Part shown: positions 1-6,158 of the stretch, one piece after another
How positions within the stretch are numbered: the first letter of the stretch is position 1
Layout: each line of letters begins with the position of its first letter
NCBI GenBank assembly: GCA_934162555.1
Contig: CAKPJE010000016.1
Location: 1-14,527 of the forward strand
Length of the DNA: 14,527 nt
Direction of reading: 5' to 3'
Origin: an uncultured Bacilli bacterium
Lineage (GTDB): Bacteria > Bacillota_I > Bacilli_A > RF39 > UBA660
Translations under genes and position numbers: made by a program
The notes under the pieces: model-generated
Databases searched by the model: none
What the model was told of the DNA's origin: nothing
Seen by the model: the letters and a program-made list of their open reading frames with translations, nothing else

Positions 1-353
1 TTATTTTCATCCAAATAAAACTTCATATTTGCTGGTATATTAGAACTTTTAAATCCTATTGTATACTCTATATCTACACTTGAATTAGTAGCTTTTGCGA
101 CTAAATCAAACCTTCCTTTATCTCCAGGTACAATTACTTTATCACTTGATACTACACTTGGACTATCCATTGTATCATATAAATTTATCTCTTTAAATGT
201 AGCATTATTATGTAATACATCAAATGTAAATGCACCTGTATTTGCTGTTATCGTTCCATTTACTACTCTCATATAGTAAGCATATGTACTTGCATATATT
301 ACTATCAAAAATAATAAAACTAACGATAAACCTATTATTTTATTCTTCTTCAT
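1..353 (-). CDS. TasA/CalY-like secreted protein with SipW-type signal peptide (partial, 3' end off window)
   Basis: Translating the minus strand from the ATG at 353 gives 117 open codons running off the left edge without a stop. The start has a good ribosome site (AGAAAGGA, about 8 nt upstream). Residues 1-5 are basic (MKKNK), followed by a hydrophobic segment to about residue 20 and then ASTYAYY. This matches the SipW-dependent signal peptides of TasA, TapA and camelysin (usually ATxAYF). After the predicted cleavage come an N-G-T-I-T-A-N-T-G-A-F-T-F-D stretch and, further on, V-P-G-D-K-G-R-F-D-L. That resembles the family's 'PGD' beta-strand motif, which precedes a segment about added or missing tails (here NSSVDIEYTIGF). 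TasA and CalY proteins form extracellular fibres or surface proteins in Bacillota. The role here is inferred from the N-terminal third only, and no SipW-type signal peptidase gene lies in the window. An alternative is another short-tailed surface protein using the same signal peptide. Confidence 0.7.
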   Translation of the reverse strand, partial: MKKNKIIGLSLVLLFLIVIYASTYAYYMRVVNGTITANTGAFTFDVLHNNATFKEINLYDTMDSPSVVSSDKVIVPGDKGRFDLVAKATNSSVDIEYTIGFKSSNIPANMKFYLDEN

Positions 354-470
354 AACCTAATTCCTTTCTTTTTTAAACACGAAAAAACTGGCCCACTATC
401 TATAATTATCCTATAAAATCTTGCACCACATAAGTTATTAACAAAATTATTATTTTGTTTATTTTTTAGT

Positions 471-490
471 AATACATGTATGTATGTATT
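471..490. repeat. Short inverted repeat upstream of the TasA-like gene
   Basis: AATACAT (471-477) and ATGTATT (484-490) form a 7-bp inverted repeat around a 6-nt spacer. It lies about 120-140 nt before the start codon at 353. It could be an operator half-site pair, but in such AT-rich DNA a chance origin is quite possible. Confidence 0.3.
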
Positions 491-502
491 AGTGATTTCA
501 TG

Positions 503-553
503 TTATCAACATTCTTTCTATTATTTATTACTTTATCAACATTTCTATTCTAT
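503..553. repeat. Degenerate direct repeat, 30-bp period
   Basis: The 11-mer TTATCAACATT occurs at 503-513 and 533-543. Each copy is followed by a similar TTCTATT tract, offset by about two bases. The pair lies in the 261-nt spacer between ychF and the TasA-like gene, 150-200 nt upstream of the latter's start. Each copy contains TTATCAACA, one base from the DnaA-box consensus TTATCCACA, and TTATTAACA lies at 435-443. A regulator site, a DnaA-related site or chance are all possible. The same 9-mer also occurs inside ychF and tilS coding sequence, which weakens the DnaA reading. Confidence 0.45.
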
Positions 554-588
554 ATACATTATACACTATATCTCTTTTCAATTCAATC

Positions 589-613
589 AAAAAAAAGAAT
601 TATTTTTCATAAT
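589..613 (-). terminator. Weak intrinsic terminator after ychF
   Basis: On the minus strand, just past the ychF stop, an ATTAT/ATAAT stem (613-609 with 603-599, loop 604-608) is followed by a run of eight T (596-589). The stem is short and has no G:C pair, so the termination strength is doubtful. Its position right after the stop supports the call. Confidence 0.4.
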
Positions 614-614
614 C

Positions 615-1718
615 CTATTTAGTAACATTAAATCTAAAATAACAAATATCTCCATCTTGCATAATATAGTCTTTTCCCTCAAGACGAAGTTTACCAGCTT
701 CTTTAACAGCTTTTTCACTGCCAAGTTCCTTTAAATCACCAAAACTCATTACTTCAGCTTTAATAAATCCTCTCTCAAAATCAGAATGAATAATACCAGC
801 ACATTCAGGAGCCTTCATTCCATTTTTAAAAGTCCAAGCCCTTACCTCATCAGTTCCTGAAGTAAAGAAAGTTTTTAATCCGAGTAATCCATACAAAGCC
901 TTAATTAACTTATCAAGACCACTTTCACTAATACCTAAATCATCTAAAAACAATTCTCTATCCTCTAATGCAAGTGTTGATAACTCCTCTTCAATCTTCG
1001 CACACACAACAATTACATCAGCTTGATCCTTTAAAGCATACTCCTTTACCATATCTACATATTTATTATTATTTAAAATATCCTTTTCCTCAATATTTGC
1101 CATATATACAATTGGTTTAGATGAAAGAAGCGCAAATGATTTTATCATAAGTAATTCTTCTTCATTTAAATCCATATGTCTAACTGGTATATTTTCTTCT
1201 AAACCATTACGAATCTTTTTTAAAAGTTCAACTTCCTTTAAAGCTTCCTTATCTCTAGACATAACTGCTTTTTTTTCAATTCTAGCAAGTCTAGAAGTAA
1301 CTATTTCCAAATCAGATAACATAAGCTCAACACTAATTGTTTCAATATCTCTTATAGGATCAACAGTACCACTAACATGAATAATATTATCATCATCGAA
1401 ACATCTAACAACCTCACATATAGCATCAACTTCTCTAATATGTGATAAGAATTTATTACCCAATCCCTCACCAGTAGAAGCTCCTTTTACTAATCCAGCA
1501 ATATCTGTAAACTCTAAAGAAGTAGGAACTAAAGATTTAGGATTATACATTTCATTTAAAAAATCCAATCTCTTATCAGGTACAGCAACCATACCTACAT
1601 TTGGTTCTATTGTTGCAAACGGATAGTTCGCAGCAAGTATATTATTACTTGTTAAAGCATTAAATAAAGTAGATTTACCAACATTAGGTAATCCAACAAT
1701 TCCAACAGTTAAACCCAT
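615..1718 (-). CDS. ychF: Redox-regulated ribosome-associated ATPase YchF (Obg family)
   Basis: The 367-aa product is the usual YchF length (about 363-366). The P-loop GLPNVGKST is at residues 9-17, the G3-like DIAGL at 72-76, and NIEE at 208-211 sits where GTPases have NKxD. That NxxE replacement is the hallmark of YchF and explains its preference for ATP over GTP. The C-terminal part, from about residue 285, is the TGS-like domain, ending in a D-G-D-x-x-x-F-R-F-N signature. YchF binds ribosomes and is linked to stress and translation control. An in-frame GTG nine bases upstream (1727) is part of the Shine-Dalgarno AAAGGGTG. The ATG at 1718 gives the canonical MGLTVGIVGLPNVGKS start, so it was chosen. 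The gene has its own promoter and follows the parAB-DUF951-abgT unit. In Bacillus, ychF also lies downstream of spo0J and the DUF951 gene. Confidence 0.96.
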   Translation of the reverse strand: MGLTVGIVGLPNVGKSTLFNALTSNNILAANYPFATIEPNVGMVAVPDKRLDFLNEMYNPKSLVPTSLEFTDIAGLVKGASTGEGLGNKFLSHIREVDAICEVVRCFDDDNIIHVSGTVDPIRDIETISVELMLSDLEIVTSRLARIEKKAVMSRDKEALKEVELLKKIRNGLEENIPVRHMDLNEEELLMIKSFALLSSKPIVYMANIEEKDILNNNKYVDMVKEYALKDQADVIVVCAKIEEELSTLALEDRELFLDDLGISESGLDKLIKALYGLLGLKTFFTSGTDEVRAWTFKNGMKAPECAGIIHSDFERGFIKAEVMSFGDLKELGSEKAVKEAGKLRLEGKDYIMQDGDICYFRFNVTK

Positions 1719-1745
1719 TAAAATCACCCTTTCAAACTAATTGAT

Positions 1746-1774
1746 ATTATACCCTAATTTTATAAAATAGTACA
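1746..1774 (-). promoter_or_regulatory. Probable sigma-A promoter of ychF
   Basis: A perfect -10 box TATAAT lies at 1751-1746 on the minus strand, 28 nt before the ychF start. The -35 candidate TGTACT (1774-1769, spacer 17) matches the consensus at only three of six positions. The terminator just upstream makes an independent ychF promoter likely. Confidence 0.5.
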
Positions 1775-1795
1775 TATTAAAACTTTATAAACATT

Positions 1796-1819
1796 AAAAA
1801 ACAGATATAAAATCTGTTT
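1796..1819 (-). terminator. Intrinsic terminator after the AbgT-family gene
   Basis: Immediately after the TAG stop at 1820, the minus strand forms an 8-bp stem AAACAGAT/ATCTGTTT (1819-1812 with 1806-1799) with a 5-nt loop. The stem runs into a six-T tract. This is a well-formed rho-independent terminator closing the parA-parB-DUF951-abgT unit. Confidence 0.75.
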
Positions 1820-3322
1820 CTACATTGTTAAACTAGTACCTATACCAAGTGGTAAACCAATAACATACCAACCAACTAAAATTAGAATCCAAGTAACAAT
1901 AAGTAATAAAATAGGTACTATTATACTCTTTATTGTTCCAAAAATTGTAATCTTTTTATTTTCATTATATTTTTCCAAATAACCTAGAAAAACAATAAAA
2001 TATCCAAATATAGGTGTAATAGCTTTACCAACACCATCAGCAGCAGTAAAAATAAACTGTGTAAAAGATGGCACTATATTACTCTTCATAAAAAGAGGAA
2101 CAATAGTTGGTGCACATATAGACCATTTACTAATCGCACTAGGCATAACAAGTGTCATAATAACTATTATCAAAAAGAAAGTAACTATTAAAGGAACACC
2201 TGAAAATTCAATTAAACCTAAAAAATTAGATAAATTAGTTGCAATAACAACATCTAAATTAGTCCATTCAAGTATTCCAATCAATTGAGAAGTAAAGAAC
2301 ATTAAAATAAATACATAACCTAACTTCTCAAATGAAGAAGAAATACCAACACTATATTCAGTTGTATTTTTAACATTTTTTGAAATATCACCATATACAT
2401 AGCCACATATTAACATAATTAGAATAAAGATATATAAGAATCCTGCATAAAATGGTGATGATTGACTAAATAATTTACTAACATAATTTTCGCCAGCATT
2501 ATCAAGTAAAAATCCTAAAGGTTTTACAGGAATAATACCTAATATAACAACTAATAAAAGAGCAAGAAATGTTATTAAAGTAATATTATTAGCTCTCCTA
2601 TCAACAATTAATTCATCATCTTCATAAATATTTTTTTTAAAATTAACAGCAACATATTTTTCAATAACAACTGTTCCAACTAAACTAATTAATAAAGTAC
2701 TAAATAACATAATATAAAGATTAGACCACATATTATATTTATTACTAAGTTTAAATGAAGCATTAACAGCATCAAGTGTTAATACACTCAAATCATAATC
2801 ATTCGCATTTATAAGTATTCCTGTACCATAACCCATACAAATACCTAAAAATGCTGTAATAACACCAACCATTGAGTTTTTATTGGTATATTTATACATA
2901 ATACCCGCAAGCGGGATTAAAATAACAAAACTATATTCTCCTATTACAGATGATATAACACCTAAAAAGAAAACTATAAATGTAATTACTGGTGATTTTA
3001 ATTTTTTTAAAGGAGTAAATAAAGCTTTAAACAATCCTGACCTTTCACCAATACCTATACCTATTAAAGAAATAATAAGTAAAAATAATGGATTAAATAA
3101 TTTAAAATTAGTAACTACACTTGTTAAAATATATTTAAACCCAGATGGCGTGAATATATTTTGTACAGAAACTAAAGAAGTAGTTAATGTACCATTTATT
3201 ATTTCTGTTTTTTCACCCTGAAATTCTAGTATCGAACAAATAGAACTAAGAGCAATAACAACCACTGTTAAAATCAAAATAACAACAACTGGCCCTATTC
3301 CCTTTGCATTTTTCTTAAACAT
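1820..3322 (-). CDS. AbgT-family transporter (p-aminobenzoyl-glutamate transporter-like)
   Basis: A 500-aa polytopic membrane protein with about ten hydrophobic segments, close to E. coli AbgT in length (508). Family-like stretches from memory include G-x-G-x-G-E-R-S-G-L (near residue 90), K-W-S-I-C-A-P-T-I-V-P-L-F-M in the C-terminal half, A-A-D-G-V-G-K-A-I-T-P, F-L-G-Y-L-E-K-Y and the terminal W-Y-V-I-G-L-P-L-G-I-G. AbgT members import aminobenzoyl-glutamate or, like MtrF and YdaH, export antimetabolites such as sulfonamides using ion gradients. The substrate cannot be read here. The first re-entrant region has S-S-V-I-G-E-Y-S where E. coli AbgT has S-S-D-A-A, so substrate-site residues differ. 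The start has a strong AGGAGG site that overlaps the end of the DUF951 gene, 9 nt away, so the two genes are co-transcribed. A terminator follows directly. Confidence 0.85.
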   Translation of the reverse strand: MFKKNAKGIGPVVVILILTVVVIALSSICSILEFQGEKTEIINGTLTTSLVSVQNIFTPSGFKYILTSVVTNFKLFNPLFLLIISLIGIGIGERSGLFKALFTPLKKLKSPVITFIVFFLGVISSVIGEYSFVILIPLAGIMYKYTNKNSMVGVITAFLGICMGYGTGILINANDYDLSVLTLDAVNASFKLSNKYNMWSNLYIMLFSTLLISLVGTVVIEKYVAVNFKKNIYEDDELIVDRRANNITLITFLALLLVVILGIIPVKPLGFLLDNAGENYVSKLFSQSSPFYAGFLYIFILIMLICGYVYGDISKNVKNTTEYSVGISSSFEKLGYVFILMFFTSQLIGILEWTNLDVVIATNLSNFLGLIEFSGVPLIVTFFLIIVIMTLVMPSAISKWSICAPTIVPLFMKSNIVPSFTQFIFTAADGVGKAITPIFGYFIVFLGYLEKYNENKKITIFGTIKSIIVPILLLIVTWILILVGWYVIGLPLGIGTSLTM

Positions 3323-3331
3323 CTTCGCCTC

Positions 3332-3514
3332 CTAATAAGACTCTATTTTTTTTATTCTTTTATTAAAATCAATCCTAGGAAGCATTACTAAATGGCCACA
3401 TTCTAAACATTTGATCTTTATATCAGCGCCCATTCTAACAACTTCAAATCTATTGCCACCACAAGGATGATTTTTTTTCATAATTACAATACTACCTAAT
3501 TTATATTCTTTCAT
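3332..3514 (-). CDS. DUF951 family protein (YyzM-like), possible metal-binding small protein
   Basis: A 60-aa basic protein with the DUF951 pattern: M-K-K-x-H-P-C-G-G-N-R-F, then R-M-G-A-D-I-K-I-K-C-L-E-C-G-H and M-L-P-R. The HPCG and C-x2-C-G-H elements give three Cys and nearby His, which suggests a small zinc-binding fold (inference). The biochemical role is unknown to me. In Bacillus the homologue (yyzM) lies between spo0J and ychF, and the same order holds here. The ATG at 3514 was preferred because it gives the family-like start MKEYKLG and has a weak GAGTG element upstream. An in-frame ATG at 3526 would add four residues and overlap parB by 8 nt, but it has no visible ribosome site. 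Expression is probably coupled to parB. Confidence 0.85.
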   Translation of the reverse strand: MKEYKLGSIVIMKKNHPCGGNRFEVVRMGADIKIKCLECGHLVMLPRIDFNKRIKKIESY

Positions 3515-3518
3515 AACA

Positions 3519-4397
3519 TCACTCATTATATTTAATTATTTCTAATATTCTATTTAAGTCTGCCACATTGTTAAATTTGATTTCTATTTTGTTATCACGA
3601 ATTTTTACTTTTGTATCAAACTTTTCCATTAAATTATTTTCAATATCACGAAGATTAGGATCAACACATTTTACATGTCTTTCAATTTTTACTTTTCTTT
3701 CAAAACTATCATCGATCATTCTTTCTAAATCACGAACACTTAAATCTTCATCTACAACTTTATTTGCAAGTTCAACAATTTTCTTATTATCTTCTAGTTT
3801 ACTTAAAATTCTAGCATGTCCCATAGACAATTTGCCAAACTTTAATAATGATTGGACTTCATCTGGTAATCTTAAAATACCTAAAATATTAGTAACATGA
3901 CTTCTACTTTTTCCAACTTTAGTAGATAACTCTTCTTGAGTTAAAGACAATCTTTCAAGCATTAATTTATATGCTTTAGCTTCTTCTATTATATTTAAAT
4001 TTTCCCTTTGTAAGTTTTCAAGTAAAGCAATACTCATCATTTGGTCATCTGTAAAAGTTCTTATAATTGCTGGTATTGTTTTAAGTCCTGCCATACGACT
4101 AGCACGAACTCTTCTTTCACCAGCTATTATTTCATAGCCTTTAATACTTTTTTTAACTATAATGGGTTGAAACACACCATTTTCTTTTATTGAAGCAGCT
4201 AAATCTTTTAAAGCATCTTCATTAAAATTGATACGTGGTTGATATGGATTTGGTCTTAATTCATCCAAATTAATATCAACAATTTCTTCACTTGGTGTTG
4301 ATTCATATATCCTTTTTTCAAAAGAAGCAATATCAATATTATCGCCATTAAATAATTGCTCTAATCCCATTCCTAAAGCTTTTTTCTTAGTTTCCAT
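3519..4397 (-). CDS. parB: Chromosome-partitioning protein ParB (Spo0J), CTP-dependent DNA clamp
   Basis: The 292-aa product has all ParB regions in order. An N-terminal basic K-K-x-A-L-G-M-G-L-E-Q-L-F peptide (residues 4-16) matches the ParA-activating tail. The ParB/Srx CTP-binding domain runs from about 40 to 140, with GERR at 93-96 and ENLQRENLN at 127-135. A helix-turn-helix at about 153-180 (Q-E-E-L-S-T-K-V-G-K-S-R-S-H-V) should read parS. A C-terminal dimerisation segment follows. ParB loads on parS near the origin, spreads as a CTP clamp, recruits SMC and stimulates ParA ATPase. The ATG lies inside the end of parA (11-nt overlap) with an AAGGAAGTGAT ribosome site upstream. The gene ends in TGA. 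No parS-like palindrome was found in the window, so the target sites must lie elsewhere. Confidence 0.95.
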   Translation of the reverse strand: METKKKALGMGLEQLFNGDNIDIASFEKRIYESTPSEEIVDINLDELRPNPYQPRINFNEDALKDLAASIKENGVFQPIIVKKSIKGYEIIAGERRVRASRMAGLKTIPAIIRTFTDDQMMSIALLENLQRENLNIIEEAKAYKLMLERLSLTQEELSTKVGKSRSHVTNILGILRLPDEVQSLLKFGKLSMGHARILSKLEDNKKIVELANKVVDEDLSVRDLERMIDDSFERKVKIERHVKCVDPNLRDIENNLMEKFDTKVKIRDNKIEIKFNNVADLNRILEIIKYNE

Positions 4398-5172
4398 TCT
4401 TACTAATCACTTCCTTAGCTAAATTTATATAAGCTTCTGTTCCTCTACTTTGAAAATCATATGCTAGTATTGGTTTGCCATGGCTTGGTGCTTCAGACAA
4501 TCTTACTAGTCTAGGAATAATAGTTTCATAAACTTTCTCTTTAAAATAACTTTTAACTTCTTCAACTACTTCTAAACCTAAATTTGTTCTACTATCTAGC
4601 ATAGTAAGTAAAACACCTTCTATTTCTAGTTTTGGGTTTATATCTCTTTGAGCTAGTACAATTGTATTTAGAAGTTGCATTATTCCTTCTAGTGCAAAGA
4701 ATTCACATTGTACCGGAATAATAACTGAATCTGATGCCATTAAAGCATTTAATGTTAAAAGTTCTAGCGAAGGTGGACAATCAATTATAATGTAATCAAA
4801 TTTATCTTTGGCTTGATCTAAATATTTCTTTAGTTGGGCATTTTTCACAAATGTTGGATCAAGTCTACTTTTTTCCATTAATTCAAAATTGACACCTGCC
4901 AAGTTTATATATGATGGTATTATATATAAATTTTGAAATTTAGTTTTTATAATAACATCTTTTAATTCACATTTATCAGTTAATAATTCATAAATACTGT
5001 TTTCAAAATTAGATTTATGAATTCCAAGTCCAGTAGACGAATTACCTTGCGGATCCAAATCTACAAGTAAGACTTTCTTTTTTAAATAACCTAGTGAAGC
5101 TGCTAGATTTATACTAGTTGTTGTTTTTCCAACTCCACCTTTTTGATTAACTAATGCAATAATTTTTCCCAT
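4387..5172 (-). CDS. parA: Chromosome-partitioning ATPase ParA (Soj)
   Basis: A 261-aa deviant Walker-type ATPase. The Walker A KGGVGKTT is at residues 11-18 with the signature lysine, the A' region VDLDPQGN is at 37-44, and Walker B IIIDCPPS is at 128-135. A late R-L-S-E-A-P-S-H-G-K-P motif is typical of Soj. No N-terminal HTH extension is present, as expected for chromosomal ParA. ATP-bound ParA dimers bind DNA nonspecifically, and ParB-parS complexes follow the resulting gradient. Soj also regulates DnaA in Bacillus. Two in-frame ATGs lie upstream (5184 and 5178). The ATG at 5172 gives the canonical MGKIIALVNQKGG and has GGTGAT just before it, so it was chosen. It heads the parA-parB-DUF951-abgT unit. 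Its neighbour upstream is gmk rather than the usual gid/jag genes. Confidence 0.95.
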   Translation of the reverse strand: MGKIIALVNQKGGVGKTTTSINLAASLGYLKKKVLLVDLDPQGNSSTGLGIHKSNFENSIYELLTDKCELKDVIIKTKFQNLYIIPSYINLAGVNFELMEKSRLDPTFVKNAQLKKYLDQAKDKFDYIIIDCPPSLELLTLNALMASDSVIIPVQCEFFALEGIMQLLNTIVLAQRDINPKLEIEGVLLTMLDSRTNLGLEVVEEVKSYFKEKVYETIIPRLVRLSEAPSHGKPILAYDFQSRGTEAYINLAKEVISKNGN

Positions 5173-5202
5173 GTACATCACCATTTCTATTCATACATAT
5201 AT

Positions 5203-5211
5203 ATGATACCA
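5203..5211 (-). promoter_or_regulatory. Extended -10 promoter candidate for parAB
   Basis: TGG-TATCAT (5211-5203 on the minus strand) is an extended -10 element lying about 30 nt before the parA start. I see no good -35 box. It sits within an ATATG/CATAT inverted repeat that could serve as an operator. The rest of the 208-nt gmk-parA spacer is very AT-rich, and I see no convincing terminator for gmk in it. Confidence 0.4.
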
Positions 5212-5380
5212 TATTTTTAATTTTTTTACGATAGTTTTATTTAATATTTTTTGACTTTTATTTACTTTATATTTTTAAAGGGTTTACATTATGTATTTTT
5301 TTTATTCTTATTTGATAAATTTATATTTTTATATTCATCTTAGAACACATTATTTTATAACATTCAAAAGTCATATTTTC

Positions 5381-6028
5381 CTAAATTTTATCTATTAAAT
5401 TCTCATGTAATACTTCTTCTATATTACTTAAATTTGTTTCTTCTATTCTATCTACTCTACATCTTTCAGATAGCATAATTGATTTCATTTTTAAAGCAGC
5501 ATCTTCTAAAACATCATTAACAATTACATAGTTATATTTTGACATTTCATTTATTTCTTTGTAGGCCATTTTAAATCTTTCTAATATCTTTTCTGGGCTT
5601 TCAGTACCTCTTTTAACAAGTCTATTTTTTAATTCTTCCATACTAGGTGGCAAGATAAATATAAAAGTAGCATCTGGATATATTTTTTTAACTTTTAAAG
5701 CTCCTTGTACTTCAATAACTAAAACAACATCCATCCCTTCATTTAATTTTTCTTCTATTTTATATAAAGGTGTACCATAATAATTGTTATTATAGGTAGC
5801 ATACTCTAAAAATTCATTGTTTTTAATTCTATTTTCAAATTCATCTTTAGTTAAATAAAAATAATTAACTCCTTCTTCTTCACCTTTTCTAATTTCTCTT
5901 GATGTACATGAAATAGAAATCCACATATTAGGGCTAGTTTCTTTTACTAAATTACATACACTATCTTTTCCTGCACCAGATGGTCCAGAAACAACTATTA
6001 ATAATCCTCTTTTTTTTAGTTTAATCAT
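5381..6028 (-). CDS. gmk: Guanylate kinase
   Basis: A 215-aa product, normal for the family (about 200-210). The P-loop GPSGAGKD is at residues 15-22. The GMP-binding region S-C-T-S-R-x-x-R-x-G-E is at about 40-50, with R44, R47 and E50, and G-x-x-Y follows at 53-56. E75 precedes the Y-Y-G-T motif at 83-86, and I-E-V-Q-G-A is at 105-110. The lid and C-terminal R-L-V-K-R-G and E-R-F motifs are also present. The enzyme converts GMP and ATP to GDP and ADP in the cytosol and is essential for GTP and dGTP supply. The ATG at 6028 has an AGAAAGGA site. The gene lies alone between the ftsH terminator region and the parAB promoter, so it is probably monocistronic with some read-through into parA. Confidence 0.95.
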   Translation of the reverse strand: MIKLKKRGLLIVVSGPSGAGKDSVCNLVKETSPNMWISISCTSREIRKGEEEGVNYFYLTKDEFENRIKNNEFLEYATYNNNYYGTPLYKIEEKLNEGMDVVLVIEVQGALKVKKIYPDATFIFILPPSMEELKNRLVKRGTESPEKILERFKMAYKEINEMSKYNYVIVNDVLEDAALKMKSIMLSERCRVDRIEETNLSNIEEVLHENLIDKI

Positions 6029-6049
6029 AATAAATCCTTTCTTTTTAAT

Positions 6050-6058
6050 ATTGTATCA
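6050..6058 (-). promoter_or_regulatory. Extended -10 promoter candidate for gmk
   Basis: TGA-TACAAT (6058-6050 on the minus strand) is an extended -10 element about 22 nt upstream of the gmk ATG. The predicted leader would be very short, about 15 nt. The -35 region (TTTATT, near 6078-6073) is poor, as is common for extended -10 promoters. Confidence 0.4.
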
Positions 6059-6079
6059 AATAAATCATTAAAAATAAAT

Positions 6080-6121
6080 AAAAAGTACTCAAAAATACTT
6101 TTTCTAGTCAAACTAGAAAAA
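6080..6121 (-). terminator. Tandem overlapping hairpins, likely terminator of the ftsH operon
   Basis: Read on the minus strand, TTTTTCTAGT and ACTAGAAAAA (6121-6112 and 6108-6099) make a 10-bp stem with a 3-nt loop. The AAAAA of its 3' arm also begins a second stem, AAAAAGTA with TACTTTTT (6103-6096 and 6087-6080), which is followed by a T-rich tract. The two hairpins therefore exclude each other. They lie between the ftsH stop and the gmk promoter, so a terminator for the upstream operon is the simplest reading. The stems are AT-rich, so efficiency is uncertain. Confidence 0.5.
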
Positions 6122-6158
6122 CTTGTAAATATTGACATTTTTTTCATAAAAAAAGACA

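Noticed and set aside
361..420. Possible riboswitch or structured leader before the TasA-like gene (GGCC-containing stretch with a T6/A6 pairing)
   Set aside because: Only short A:T pairings could be formed, and no known riboswitch core was recognised.
354..614. This spacer as the replication origin
   Set aside because: Only near-matches to the DnaA box occur, the same 9-mer appears inside ychF and tilS coding sequence, and no dnaA, dnaN or rpmH is near. The repeats are kept only as a low-interest finding.
480..734. Open frame of 84 codons on the plus strand
   Set aside because: The product is low-complexity and rich in Phe, Tyr and Ile, and the frame overlaps the end of ychF. No ribosome site or family resemblance is seen.
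2883..3221. Open frame of 112 codons on the plus strand inside the AbgT-family gene
   Set aside because: It lies wholly antisense to a strongly recognised membrane protein gene, and its product has no recognisable features.
3568..3900. Open frame of 110 codons on the plus strand inside parB
   Set aside because: It is antisense to well-conserved ParB sequence, and its Ser/Leu-rich product is typical of a reverse-strand shadow.
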